Below are positions 35,003 through 43,477 of a DNA stretch of 64,000 nucleotides, in pieces. Below the pieces are notes generated by a model that saw nothing but the letters and a program-made list of their open reading frames with translations, was not told the DNA's origin and did no database searches. The position numbers and the translations under genes were made by a program. How positions within the stretch are numbered: position 1 is the stretch's first letter; each line of letters begins with the position of its first letter. Source of the DNA: JANQPX01 sp965204405. Its GTDB lineage: Bacteria > Pseudomonadota > Alphaproteobacteria > Geminicoccales > Geminicoccaceae. Location of the stretch: the NCBI GenBank assembly GCA_965204405.1, contig CBDBEN010000002.1:310001-374000 (forward strand), read 5' to 3'.

Positions 35003-35418
35003 TCTGAACGTGACCTCCGATGGTTGTTAGTTGTATTATTCTTTGGTGATAAGTAATATCTTCTCTTTAATCATATTTGAGAGATCGAATCCACCCATCA
35101 CTCACCGTTTGCCGCAACCGAAAGTCTCATGTGAGTGCCTCCCAAGACAAAATCAAAGCCCCATTCATATGGCTTGGTTGGTGCAAATACCATACGCTAC
35201 CTGTCCATCACATGAACGGCATAGTCACATTCGATTCAATAAAGCCTTGCCATACACCCTATTATCGCAAAAAAGCAAAGTGCAGGGAGTGCTAGTAAGA
35301 TGGTGCCGGCAACATTGAGAAAGACCCAAAACAACCTCTCCATGGCTGGAGAAGGCAAGAAAATTCTAGCGGACATCACGTTGCCGGAATCAGGCCTGTC
35401 GCCTCCCGAGGGTGACCG
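35003..35418. other. AT-rich intergenic region of 416 bases
   Basis: AT-rich sequence (for example around 35027-35080) upstream of the DUF2975 gene, then a stretch with several short frames but no recognisable domain. Promoters for the leftward XRE/DUF2975 operon must lie here. I see no repeat, attachment site or RNA gene. Confidence 0.35.
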
Positions 35419-35703
35419 ATGACTTGGCGCCGATCGATGACCGGCAAATCAGCGAAAGATAAGCAAGCAGGCGCTGATCTGCCCCAGGCCGTGCAGCGGG
35501 TTGCGTGCTTCTTCGGGTGGAGCGTGGCTTGCGTCGAAACCCATCCGAGCGGCGCCGTCATCGTCGCCTTCATCGCCGATCCCGCTGCTGATGCTAATCG
35601 GCAGGGTAGCCTGTTCGAGATCAATCTCGAGTATGTCCACGATATGGCCAGGCAACTGGGAAAAAGGCGTTGCTCATTCCTGAGAAGCCTCTTTAGTCGC
35701 TGA
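35419..35703 (+). CDS. Small hypothetical protein
   Basis: A 94-residue frame with GAGGG six bases before the ATG. It is partly hydrophobic (VACFFGWSVACVETHPSGAVIVAFIADP) but without clear membrane helices or known motifs. Overlapping frames exist on the other strand, so coding status is uncertain; an ATG at 35437 is an alternative start. Confidence 0.4.
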   Translation: MTWRRSMTGKSAKDKQAGADLPQAVQRVACFFGWSVACVETHPSGAVIVAFIADPAADANRQGSLFEINLEYVHDMARQLGKRRCSFLRSLFSR

Positions 35704-35759
35704 ATTTAGGGTCGATGTTCCGAGCCGGCAAAGGAGGCCAGGAGGAAGTGCCGGCGAGT

Positions 35760-37022
35760 TTATTCAGCGGCGACGGGTTCAGCCTCGGCTGTGGGCAGGC
35801 GTCGGGGAAGGGCCATGACGGCGGCCAGGATCACCAACGCTGCGCCTGCAAGGATGATGAACAGTGTGTCGAAGCCCCAATTGTCATAGACGAAGGCGAT
35901 CAGCGGCAGCGATGCCGCTAAGACAGAGAAACTGACGACATAGCGGATGCCGTAGATCCGAGCCCGGGCCGCCCCGCTCGCCATCTTTCCGATCATGAAG
36001 TCATTGATCGGAATCTGACCGAACGCTCCCAGCATGAACCCGAGTGCTACCGCAAAGGCAAGACCATCCGTCAAACCGGGCATCAGGGAAAAGAAGATCA
36101 GCTGCATCGCGGCGACAACCATGAAGACGCGGCGGGGGCCGTACCGGTCGAGCATGCTGCCGACCACCAGCTGCGCCATCGAGGCAACCGCGAAGACGAT
36201 GAACGCGAGAGAACCTATCACCGTTGCCAAGCCACCTTGTCCCGTGACTGCAGTGCCATCGGCCCAGGCGGTGAGGTCCCCTGCCAGCCCCTGCAGGCGT
36301 TCGTCAAACATCTTTGGGAGCGCAAAGGTTGTCGATTGAAAAATGATCGAAGAGACCGCCGTCGTTAGAAACACGATTGACGAGACGCGGATCAGCAGGC
36401 TGCGGTGGGACCCACCCGCCGTTCGTTCGACCCGCGCTTTTTCTGCCTTTGGCGTCGAGTGCTCCGCCTTGATGTTGTCCCAGCGTAACGCCAGATAGGC
36501 TAGGCCGACGACGACGGAGAACAGGCCGGGCAGCGCGAAGGCCATGCGCCAGCCGCCGTGATCGATCAGGTAGCCGGTAACCAGAGCAGCACTGGCAACA
36601 CCCAGATTGCCCCAGACACCGTTTGCTGCAATGCGCATGCCCGTATTGCGCCAGGTCATCGTAACGATCGCCAGGCCTACCGGATGGTAGATCGCGGCGA
36701 ACATGCCGATCGCGAACAGGCCCATTCCGATTTGCAGGGGCGATGCCGCCTGGCTGGTCATAAGCGATACCAAGCCGATCCCGATGAAAAAGACGCCCAT
36801 CATCCCGTCACGGCTCCATCGATCAGCCAACCAGCCAGCGGGGAGTGCAAAGACGCCGAATGCGAAAAAACCGGGCGTTGCATAGGCAAGAAGCTCAGCA
36901 TAACCAACCCCCCATTCCCGATGCAGCGCCAGAGCTGCCACCGTGGCAAAGATCAGCATGAACAGGTGATCCAGGAAGTGCCCGACATTGAGCAGGAGAA
37001 AGTACGTGCGATCGCGATTCAT
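35760..37022 (-). CDS. MFS transporter
   Basis: A 420-residue major-facilitator transporter with 12 membrane helices and a central loop rich in charged residues (KAEHSTPKAEKARVER). The loop 2-3 motif appears as AGWLADRWSRDGMM and IYHPVGLAI follows. It resembles exporters or small-solute permeases of the YNFM-like kind; substrate unknown. The ATG at 37022 is chosen because AGGA lies five bases upstream; another ATG 21 bases earlier is possible. It is divergent from the TRAP operon. Confidence 0.82.
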   Translation of the reverse strand: MNRDRTYFLLLNVGHFLDHLFMLIFATVAALALHREWGVGYAELLAYATPGFFAFGVFALPAGWLADRWSRDGMMGVFFIGIGLVSLMTSQAASPLQIGMGLFAIGMFAAIYHPVGLAIVTMTWRNTGMRIAANGVWGNLGVASAALVTGYLIDHGGWRMAFALPGLFSVVVGLAYLALRWDNIKAEHSTPKAEKARVERTAGGSHRSLLIRVSSIVFLTTAVSSIIFQSTTFALPKMFDERLQGLAGDLTAWADGTAVTGQGGLATVIGSLAFIVFAVASMAQLVVGSMLDRYGPRRVFMVVAAMQLIFFSLMPGLTDGLAFAVALGFMLGAFGQIPINDFMIGKMASGAARARIYGIRYVVSFSVLAASLPLIAFVYDNWGFDTLFIILAGAALVILAAVMALPRRLPTAEAEPVAAE

Positions 37023-37315
37023 TGCCGTCCTCAATGTCATCAACCCCTACATACCGACACGAAAACCGGTGGCCGGCAAGGTTGGCGATCATGGCATACC
37101 ACACGAAACTTGATCGCAATTGGCGCCGATGATCGTCTTTTGGATTCGCATGAACCGTAGGTCTATGGATAAGGTCAAATCTGGGGCATCATTTCAGGGC
37201 GACCCATCCCATCGGCTTAAATGACCTTAACTTGCCGTTGGATTGGAAAAGTGGTTAGTGTTTCTACCGATCCATGCGCCTGCCACTTTGGAACTCTACC
37301 CTCAGGGAGATTAAG

Positions 37316-38419
37316 ATGACGGATAAGGTCAATCGCAGAAAATTCATCCGGGGAAGCGCGTTAGCTGCTACGGCGACCGCCGGAACGCTCGCAGCCCCGT
37401 CGATTGCGAAGGCTGAACCTACGGTGATGAAAATGCAGGCTGCCTGGGGCGGCGGCATCTTTCTTGAAAACGCCAAATCCTACGTCGATCGTGTTCACGC
37501 GATGGCCGGCAAAGATCTGAAGATCGATCTTCTGGCCGTGGACTCGGTCGTGAAGACCAGTCAGATGCAGGATGCCGTTCATCGCGGCGTTCTCGACGCG
37601 GCGCATTATGTGCCGGCCTATTGGTACTCCAAATCCAAGGCAGCCTCCCTGTTCGGCACCGGCCCTTGTTTCGGCTGGTCGTCGCAGGAGGTGCTCGGCT
37701 GGGTGCACTATGGCGGCGGCCAGGAACTTTTCGACGAGCTGATGGCCTCGCTCGGCCTCAACGTGGTGTCCTTCTTCAACAGCCCCATGCCGGCTCAGCC
37801 ACTTGGCTGGTTCAAGGACGAGATTACCGACGCCGCTCAGATGAACGGGTTGAAATACCGGACGGTCGGTCTTGCCGCCGACGTGCTTTTGGAAATGGGC
37901 ATGTCGGTCGTTCAGCTCCCCGGCGGTGAAATTCAGCCCGCGATGAAGTCAGGGCTCATCGACGCGGCTGAGTTCAACAACCCGACGTCGGATCGCGATT
38001 TCGGCATGCAGGACGTGTCCAAGCACTATCATTTGGCATCGTTCCACCAAAGCCAGGAGTTCTTCGAGGTCACCTTCAACAAGGAAAAATTCGAAGGGTT
38101 GCCGGCTGAACTTCAGGCCATCCTGAAACACGCCTCTGAAGCCGAGAACTCGAACTTCTATTGGCACAACACCAAACGCTATGCGGAAGACTTGATCAAA
38201 CTACGCGATGAGCAGGGTGTGAATGTCTACCGGACACCGGATTCTGTGATGGTCGAGCAGTTGAAAGCCTGGGACACGGTCGTCGAGCGCCTTTCCTCGG
38301 AAGATCCGTTCTTCGCCAAGGTCATCGATTCCCAGAAAGCCTATGCCAAGGATGTGATGAACTACCTCAATCTCAACCAGCCAGATTACAAGCTGGCCTA
38401 TAATCACCACTTCGGTTGA
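37316..38419 (+). CDS. TRAP transporter substrate-binding protein (DctP type)
   Basis: A 367-residue periplasmic binding protein. The N-terminus NRRKFIRGSALAATATAG followed by AAPSIAKAEP is a twin-arginine (RRKF) signal. The remainder matches DctP: VHRGVLDAAHYVPAYW, PLGWFKDEI, KYRTVGLAADVLLEMGMSVVQLPGGEI and LIDAAEFNNP, with the Arg of KYRT expected to bind the carboxylate of the substrate. Many such proteins carry 2-oxo acids or lactate; here the ligand is unknown. GGGAG precedes the ATG at 37316. Membrane subunits follow in the same order as classical TRAP operons. Confidence 0.9.
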   Translation: MTDKVNRRKFIRGSALAATATAGTLAAPSIAKAEPTVMKMQAAWGGGIFLENAKSYVDRVHAMAGKDLKIDLLAVDSVVKTSQMQDAVHRGVLDAAHYVPAYWYSKSKAASLFGTGPCFGWSSQEVLGWVHYGGGQELFDELMASLGLNVVSFFNSPMPAQPLGWFKDEITDAAQMNGLKYRTVGLAADVLLEMGMSVVQLPGGEIQPAMKSGLIDAAEFNNPTSDRDFGMQDVSKHYHLASFHQSQEFFEVTFNKEKFEGLPAELQAILKHASEAENSNFYWHNTKRYAEDLIKLRDEQGVNVYRTPDSVMVEQLKAWDTVVERLSSEDPFFAKVIDSQKAYAKDVMNYLNLNQPDYKLAYNHHFG

Positions 38420-38498
38420 GTTGCATGATGCATTGCTGTCCGGGAGTCGTTCATCGGCTCCCGGCGGCTGCCATCGGCCGCAGGTGCTGGAGGCGTAG

Positions 38499-39071
38499 GT
38501 GACAAAGATCATTTATTCGATAGAAGGCCTCAGCGTCTGGGTGGGGCGCGCCTTTGGCTGGTGCATCCTGATCCTGACTTTGTCGGTCTCCTATGAGGTG
38601 TTTGTTCGCTATGTCCTGAATGCGCCGACGGTCTGGGCCTTTGACATGATGGTGCAGATGTATGGCGCTCTTTTCTTGATGGCCGGCCCCTATGCGCTCG
38701 CTCAGGACACCCATGTGCGTGGCGACGTCCTTTACCGGTTGTTCCCCGTGCGCTGGCAGGCGCGGCTCGACTTTACGCTCTACATCTTCTTCTTTTTTCC
38801 CGGCATTCTGGCGCTGTTCTGGTACGGCGCGGAAATCGCAGCTGATAGCTGGCGCTACAAGGAAGTGAGTTGGAACAGTCCTGCCCGCATCCAGATCTAC
38901 TTTTTCAAGACACTGATCCCGGTCGCCGGCTTTTTGCTGATCCTGCAGGGTTTCGCAGAGATGCTGCGCTGCTGGCGTGCCATGAAAACAGGTGTGTGGA
39001 TGGAGCGTCTGAGCGATGTGAAGGAAACCGAAGACCTGCTGATGCAGGAAACCGAGCACCTCAATCGCTAA
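38499..39071 (+). CDS. TRAP transporter small permease (DctQ type)
   Basis: A 190-residue membrane protein with four helices and the DctQ signature around EVFVRYVLNAPTVWAFDMMVQMYG. It bridges the binding protein and the large permease. It starts with GTG at 38499, after GGAGG five bases upstream. It lies 79 bases after the binding-protein gene and 34 before the large permease gene. Confidence 0.87.
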   Translation: MTKIIYSIEGLSVWVGRAFGWCILILTLSVSYEVFVRYVLNAPTVWAFDMMVQMYGALFLMAGPYALAQDTHVRGDVLYRLFPVRWQARLDFTLYIFFFFPGILALFWYGAEIAADSWRYKEVSWNSPARIQIYFFKTLIPVAGFLLILQGFAEMLRCWRAMKTGVWMERLSDVKETEDLLMQETEHLNR

Positions 39072-39105
39072 ATCCCAACGAAAATCCGATCTTTGAAAGA
39101 CAGCA

Positions 39106-40470
39106 ATGACTGATCCTCAAGTCGCGATACTGATGTTATGCCTGTTTATCGGGCTGGTGCTGCTGGGCTTTCCGATCGCATTCACTCTCTTGGCCATGGG
39201 CGTCGGTTTCGGTTACTACGCCTATTATCAAGGCGGTATTGAAACGATTGCCGATATCTTCGACAACAATATCTTCTACCTCTTGAACCAGAACACCTAT
39301 TCGGTGATGGAGAACGATACGCTGGTGGCGATACCCCTATTTCTGTTCATGGGGTATGTGGTCGAGCGCGCAAACATTGTCAGCCGGTTATTCTATTCCT
39401 TGCAGATGGCCGCGCGAAACCTTCCGGGTTCCATGGCGATTGCCGCCCTGATCACCTGTACCGTCTTCTCGACGGCATCGGGCATTGTCGGTGCCGTCGT
39501 GACCCTCATGGGCCTGCTCGCCTTTCCCGCCATGGCGAATGCCCGTTACAGCAAGGAATTCGCATCGGGGGTCATTTGCGCAGGCGGCACGCTCGGCATC
39601 CTGATCCCGCCGTCCATTATGCTGATCGTCTACGCGGCGATCGCGGAACTGTCGCCTCTCAGGCTCTATGCAGCGGCCGTGTTTCCGGGGCTGATGCTGG
39701 CAGGTTTCTATATCGTCTATGTGATCATCCGGGTCACCATCAACCCGTCGATTGCACCGAAGCCCCGGCAGGAAGACGTCCCGCCCGCGAGCAAAATCTA
39801 CCTGGATCTACTGGTTTCCTTCGTGCCTTTGACGGTGCTCATCATGCTGGTCCTGGGCTCTATCCTCGGCGGGCTGGCGACGCCTGCGGAAGCTGCGGCG
39901 ATGGGCGCTCTGGGGGGACTTGTGCTGGCCTTCGTCTACCGCTCGCTCACCTGGCAAAAAGTCAAGGAGAGCGTGTTTCTGACCGCAAAGGCCACGGCCA
40001 TGGTCTGCTGGCTTTTCGTCGGGTCATGGACCTTTGCGTCGGTCTTTTCCTATCTCGGCGGTCATGACGTGATCGAGCATTGGGTTCTCGGCATGAACCT
40101 CGAGCCCTGGCAGTTTCTGGTCATGGTGCAGCTGATCATCTTCATTCTGGGATGGCCGCTCGAATGGTCGGAGATCCTGATCATCTTCGTGCCAATCTTC
40201 TTGCCCATGCTCGATAATTTCGGGGTGAATCCCTATTTCTTCGCGATGCTGGTGGCCTTGAACTTGCAGACGTCGTTCCTGACGCCGCCGATGGCAATGT
40301 CGGCCTATTACCTGAAGGGCGTGCTACGCAGTCAGATCGAACTGGTCCAGATCTTCAAAGGCATCATGCCCTATCTCGGGATCGTTATCTTTTGCATGTT
40401 CCTGATGTATCAGTTCCCCGGCATCGCCCTTTGGTTTCCTGATTACCTGTTCGGTGAGTATATTCCCTAA
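39106..40470 (+). CDS. TRAP transporter large permease (DctM type)
   Basis: A 454-residue membrane protein with about 12 hydrophobic segments. DctM features include FLFMGYVVERANIVSRLF, FSTASGIVGAVVTLMGLLAFPAM, ICAGGTLGILIPPSIMLIVY and LNLQTSFLTPPMAMSAYYLKGV. It is the secondary transport subunit, normally driven by Na+. It follows the small permease gene and precedes an amidase by 23 bases, so the imported solute may be an amide. Confidence 0.9.
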   Translation: MTDPQVAILMLCLFIGLVLLGFPIAFTLLAMGVGFGYYAYYQGGIETIADIFDNNIFYLLNQNTYSVMENDTLVAIPLFLFMGYVVERANIVSRLFYSLQMAARNLPGSMAIAALITCTVFSTASGIVGAVVTLMGLLAFPAMANARYSKEFASGVICAGGTLGILIPPSIMLIVYAAIAELSPLRLYAAAVFPGLMLAGFYIVYVIIRVTINPSIAPKPRQEDVPPASKIYLDLLVSFVPLTVLIMLVLGSILGGLATPAEAAAMGALGGLVLAFVYRSLTWQKVKESVFLTAKATAMVCWLFVGSWTFASVFSYLGGHDVIEHWVLGMNLEPWQFLVMVQLIIFILGWPLEWSEILIIFVPIFLPMLDNFGVNPYFFAMLVALNLQTSFLTPPMAMSAYYLKGVLRSQIELVQIFKGIMPYLGIVIFCMFLMYQFPGIALWFPDYLFGEYIP

Positions 40471-40493
40471 TTCGTTTACATGAGGGCTGCTTG

Positions 40494-41828
40494 ATGCATC
40501 ATACGCTGTCCGCGTCGGAGGCAGGATCGAAGATCCGAACGGGGACGCTGACCTCCGTCGACCTGGTAGAGGCTTGTCTCGCCCGGATCGATGAAACCGA
40601 TGGCCAGTTGAAGGCGTGGGCGCATCTGGATGCGGATCAGGCACGGGCACAGGCAGCGGAGATGGATGCGATCCGGCAGCATGGCAGGCCCATGGGGCCG
40701 TTGCACGGGTTACCGGTTGGTCTAAAGGACATCATCGATTCTCGTGGGCTGCCGGCAGAACGCGGATCGGCCATTTTCGCAGGCCGTGAGCCTGAAAGCG
40801 ATGCGGCCTTGGTGGAGCGGCTTCGGGAAGTGGGGGCGGTCATCCTCGGAAAAACGGTGACCACTGAGCTCGCCTTCCTGCATCCGGCGGAAACCCGCAA
40901 CCCCCATAACGCCGACTACTCCCCCGGAGGGTCCTCCGCGGGCTCGGCTGCAGCGGTTGGCGCCTTCCAGGTGCCTTTGGCCGTCGGTTCGCAAACCAAT
41001 GGTTCGGTCATCCGCCCTGCCTCCTTTTGCGGTGTCTACGGCTTCAAGCCGACGACCGGCGTGATATCGAGGCGCGGCCTGCTGCAGACATCGATGTCGC
41101 TTGACCAGGTTGGCGTCTTTGCACGTACACTTGAGGATACGGCCCTCTTGACGGACGCGATCGGTTGCTATGATCCGGCCGACCCGCTCTGTTACGGCCG
41201 GCCGCGGCCGAACATGCTCGAAGGTTGTCATGCCGATCCTCCGGTCGAACCTTCTCTGGTCTGGTTCGATCTGCCGTTCAACGACCGGCTTTCTGCCGAT
41301 GCCCGCGAAGGGCTGGACGAGATCCTGGACGCCCTGGGCGCGAGGGTCGAGAAAATGCCGGCGCCGGGCTTGTTTGCCGATTTGATTGATGTGCAGGGTA
41401 TTATTCACCACTATGAGTTCTGCCACCATCTGGAGGAGGAACTCACTAGCCATATCGATGAATTGAGCCCGACACTTGGACCGATCGTCGAACGCGGGCG
41501 CGCTATCAGCGATGCGCAATATCAAGACGCGCTGGAGGTCAAAGCCTCCGCTACGAAGTTCTTCGGTAGCTTTTTCAAGGACTTCGATGCGATCATCGCC
41601 CCAAGTGCTGCCGGTGAACCGCCAGCTTTCGAAGCGGGCAGCACCGGTGATCCGATCTTCTGCACGATATGGACCTTATGCGGTCTGCCGGCGCTGACCA
41701 TACCGCTTCTGGTCGGCGGCAGAGAACTTCCAATCGGCGTTCAGTTGATTGGTGCTTTGGAACAAGATGACCGCTTGCTGCGAACCGCCAACTGGCTGTT
41801 GAGAGAACTCCAGCCGGATGCAGCCTAG
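40494..41828 (+). CDS. Amidase (amidase signature family)
   Basis: A 444-residue serine amidase. The Ser-Ser-Lys triad is visible: Lys78 (GLPVGLKDII), a Ser of SPGGSSAGS (147-148) and nucleophile Ser171 (QTNGSVIRPASFCG). The segment has the common amidase signature, though TNGSV replaces the usual TGGS in the nucleophile loop. It is probably in the TRAP operon and may hydrolyse the imported compound. Substrate range is broad in this family, from aliphatic and aryl amides to peptidyl amides. The ATG at 40494 is preferred to a TTG three bases upstream. Confidence 0.87.
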   Translation: MHHTLSASEAGSKIRTGTLTSVDLVEACLARIDETDGQLKAWAHLDADQARAQAAEMDAIRQHGRPMGPLHGLPVGLKDIIDSRGLPAERGSAIFAGREPESDAALVERLREVGAVILGKTVTTELAFLHPAETRNPHNADYSPGGSSAGSAAAVGAFQVPLAVGSQTNGSVIRPASFCGVYGFKPTTGVISRRGLLQTSMSLDQVGVFARTLEDTALLTDAIGCYDPADPLCYGRPRPNMLEGCHADPPVEPSLVWFDLPFNDRLSADAREGLDEILDALGARVEKMPAPGLFADLIDVQGIIHHYEFCHHLEEELTSHIDELSPTLGPIVERGRAISDAQYQDALEVKASATKFFGSFFKDFDAIIAPSAAGEPPAFEAGSTGDPIFCTIWTLCGLPALTIPLLVGGRELPIGVQLIGALEQDDRLLRTANWLLRELQPDAA

Positions 41829-41846
41829 GCCGAAGGAGAAGACGCC

Positions 41847-42044
41847 GTGCTTTCGAAAATGAGCAAAACCATCTTGGGACTGATCGCTACCAGTTTGGTG
41901 ACCGTATTCGTGCTTGGTTTGGCCCACAGCATCTCGACCGGTTTCGCCGGCTTTTGGGGCGGGCTGCCTTTCTGGGTCATTTCGATCTTGGTGCTGTCCA
42001 TGGCACTCTATGACTATTGGGATGAATGCCTGCGAAAGGAGTAA
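41847..42044 (+). CDS. Small two-helix membrane protein
   Basis: A 65-residue protein with two hydrophobic segments (about 7-28 and 38-55) and a charged end (YDYWDECLRKE). AAGGAG lies about 8-9 bases before the GTG start, supporting translation; an in-frame ATG lies 12 bases later. It sits 18 bases after the amidase stop, so it may belong to that operon. No family is recognised. Confidence 0.6.
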   Translation: MLSKMSKTILGLIATSLVTVFVLGLAHSISTGFAGFWGGLPFWVISILVLSMALYDYWDECLRKE

Positions 42045-42075
42045 GTGGCAGCCGATATCAGCCCAAGTGGCGATT

Positions 42076-42738
42076 TCATGAGGTCGAAAAGCGCTCCAGC
42101 CACTCGATGACGAGGGGAGTGATCCGCTCGACGATGACGGCGACACCCTCGGGCAGGGGATGAAGCTGGTCTGGCTGATTGAGGGCAGGCACGCCTGCGA
42201 CCCCGTCGAGGAAAAAGGGGTAAAGCGGAATGCCGTGAGCGGCGGCGAGATCCTCAAAAACTTGAGCGAAGGCGTTGCCATAATCCTTGCCGAGATTGGG
42301 AGGAGGGAGCATGCCGGCGAGTAAAACGGGGAGGTCACGTTTCTTGAGGCGGCTGATGATCCGGTCGAGATTGTCCCGCATCTGATCCGTCGGCAGCGCT
42401 CGAAGGCCGTCATTGGCGCCAAGTTCGACGATGACATGGCTCGGCTGGTCCGCCAGCACCCAATCGAGGCGGGCAAGGCCGCCTGCAGTGGTGTCGCCGC
42501 TGACGCCGGCATCAAGCACGTCGCAATCATGCCCCTGATCACGCAACGCCCGCTCAAGCTGCGCGGGAAATCCCTGATCGATTGGAATGCCGTAGCTGGC
42601 CGTCAGCGAATCGCCGAGCACGGCGATACGACATGGTGACGCGGCGACCGTCGGAATGGCGCTCATGGCGTGGATTGCGGTTGCCATGATCGCGATGGTG
42701 AATGTCAAGGTCTTGAGAAGACGACCTCGGCGGGCCAT
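42076..42738 (-). CDS. tesA: Arylesterase / acyl-CoA thioesterase I (SGNH hydrolase)
   Basis: A 220-residue periplasmic SGNH hydrolase. The signal peptide spans about residues 1-35. The blocks are GDSLTASYG (nucleophile Ser), Gly in VSGDTTAGG, Asn in GANDGLR and the final DQLHPLPEG with Asp and His. It hydrolyses short-chain esters and thioesters. The gene is divergent from ybbA/ybbP, the usual arrangement in proteobacteria. Start at 42738 is supported by GGAG six bases upstream, which overlaps the first codons of the divergent gene. Confidence 0.87.
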   Translation of the reverse strand: MARRGRLLKTLTFTIAIMATAIHAMSAIPTVAASPCRIAVLGDSLTASYGIPIDQGFPAQLERALRDQGHDCDVLDAGVSGDTTAGGLARLDWVLADQPSHVIVELGANDGLRALPTDQMRDNLDRIISRLKKRDLPVLLAGMLPPPNLGKDYGNAFAQVFEDLAAAHGIPLYPFFLDGVAGVPALNQPDQLHPLPEGVAVIVERITPLVIEWLERFSTS

Positions 42739-42748
42739 GTCATGCTCC

Positions 42749-43477
42749 ATGATGTCCAATTCAGAAAATCCATCGATGATGATCACCCTTGACGATGTCC
42801 ACATGACCCTGACCAGTGCGGCGGGACCGGTCAAGATCCTGCGCGGGGTCGATCTCGAGGTTCCTGTCGGAAAGTCACTCAGCGTCATCGGCCCTTCGGG
42901 ATCGGGCAAATCGACGCTGATGGCGGTGGTGGGCGGTATCGAGCGGCCGACATCAGGCAAAATCGTGATCGACGGCCAGGATCTGAATGCCTTGAATGAA
43001 GATCGGCTCGCCGCCTTTCGCGGACAGCGGATCGGCATCCTGTTTCAGTCGTTTCATCTGATCCCCACCATGACGGCGATGGAAAATGTCGCCGTGCCGA
43101 TGGAACTTGCCGGCATCAGGGATGCATTTGATCGCGCGGCCGAAGGCTTGGCCTCGGTTCGCCTTGCCGACCGCGGTGATCACTATCCGGGGCAGCTTTC
43201 CGGCGGTGAGCAGCAACGGGTGGCGCTGGCGCGGGCGCTCGCCAACCGACCGAAGCTGCTGCTGGCCGACGAGCCCACCGGCAATCTCGATCGATCCACT
43301 GGTGACGATATCGTCGAGCTGATCTTCAAGGTGCGGGAAGAGCTGGGGATGACGCTCCTCCTGATCACCCACGAACCGTCCCTCGCCGCGCGATGCGATC
43401 TTCGCCTGCGCATGGCCGACGGCGTGCTTCAGCCTGCCGACCGCGACTTGGAAGCTGTGGAGAACGAGGTCGCATGA
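42749..43477 (+). CDS. ybbA: ABC transporter ATPase (YbbA/LolD type)
   Basis: A 242-residue ATPase of the LolD/MacB group: Walker A GPSGSGKST, signature LSGGEQQRVALARAL, Walker B LLLADEPTGNLD and H-loop LLITHEPS. The start is listed at 42749, but ATG at 42776 (MMITLDDVHM) is possible; neither has a clear Shine-Dalgarno site. If 42749 is right, the start codon touches the divergent tesA start. The permease gene overlaps its stop (ATGA at 43474-43477). Its partner is YbbP, and the pair is of unknown substrate. Confidence 0.85.
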   Translation: MMSNSENPSMMITLDDVHMTLTSAAGPVKILRGVDLEVPVGKSLSVIGPSGSGKSTLMAVVGGIERPTSGKIVIDGQDLNALNEDRLAAFRGQRIGILFQSFHLIPTMTAMENVAVPMELAGIRDAFDRAAEGLASVRLADRGDHYPGQLSGGEQQRVALARALANRPKLLLADEPTGNLDRSTGDDIVELIFKVREELGMTLLLITHEPSLAARCDLRLRMADGVLQPADRDLEAVENEVA

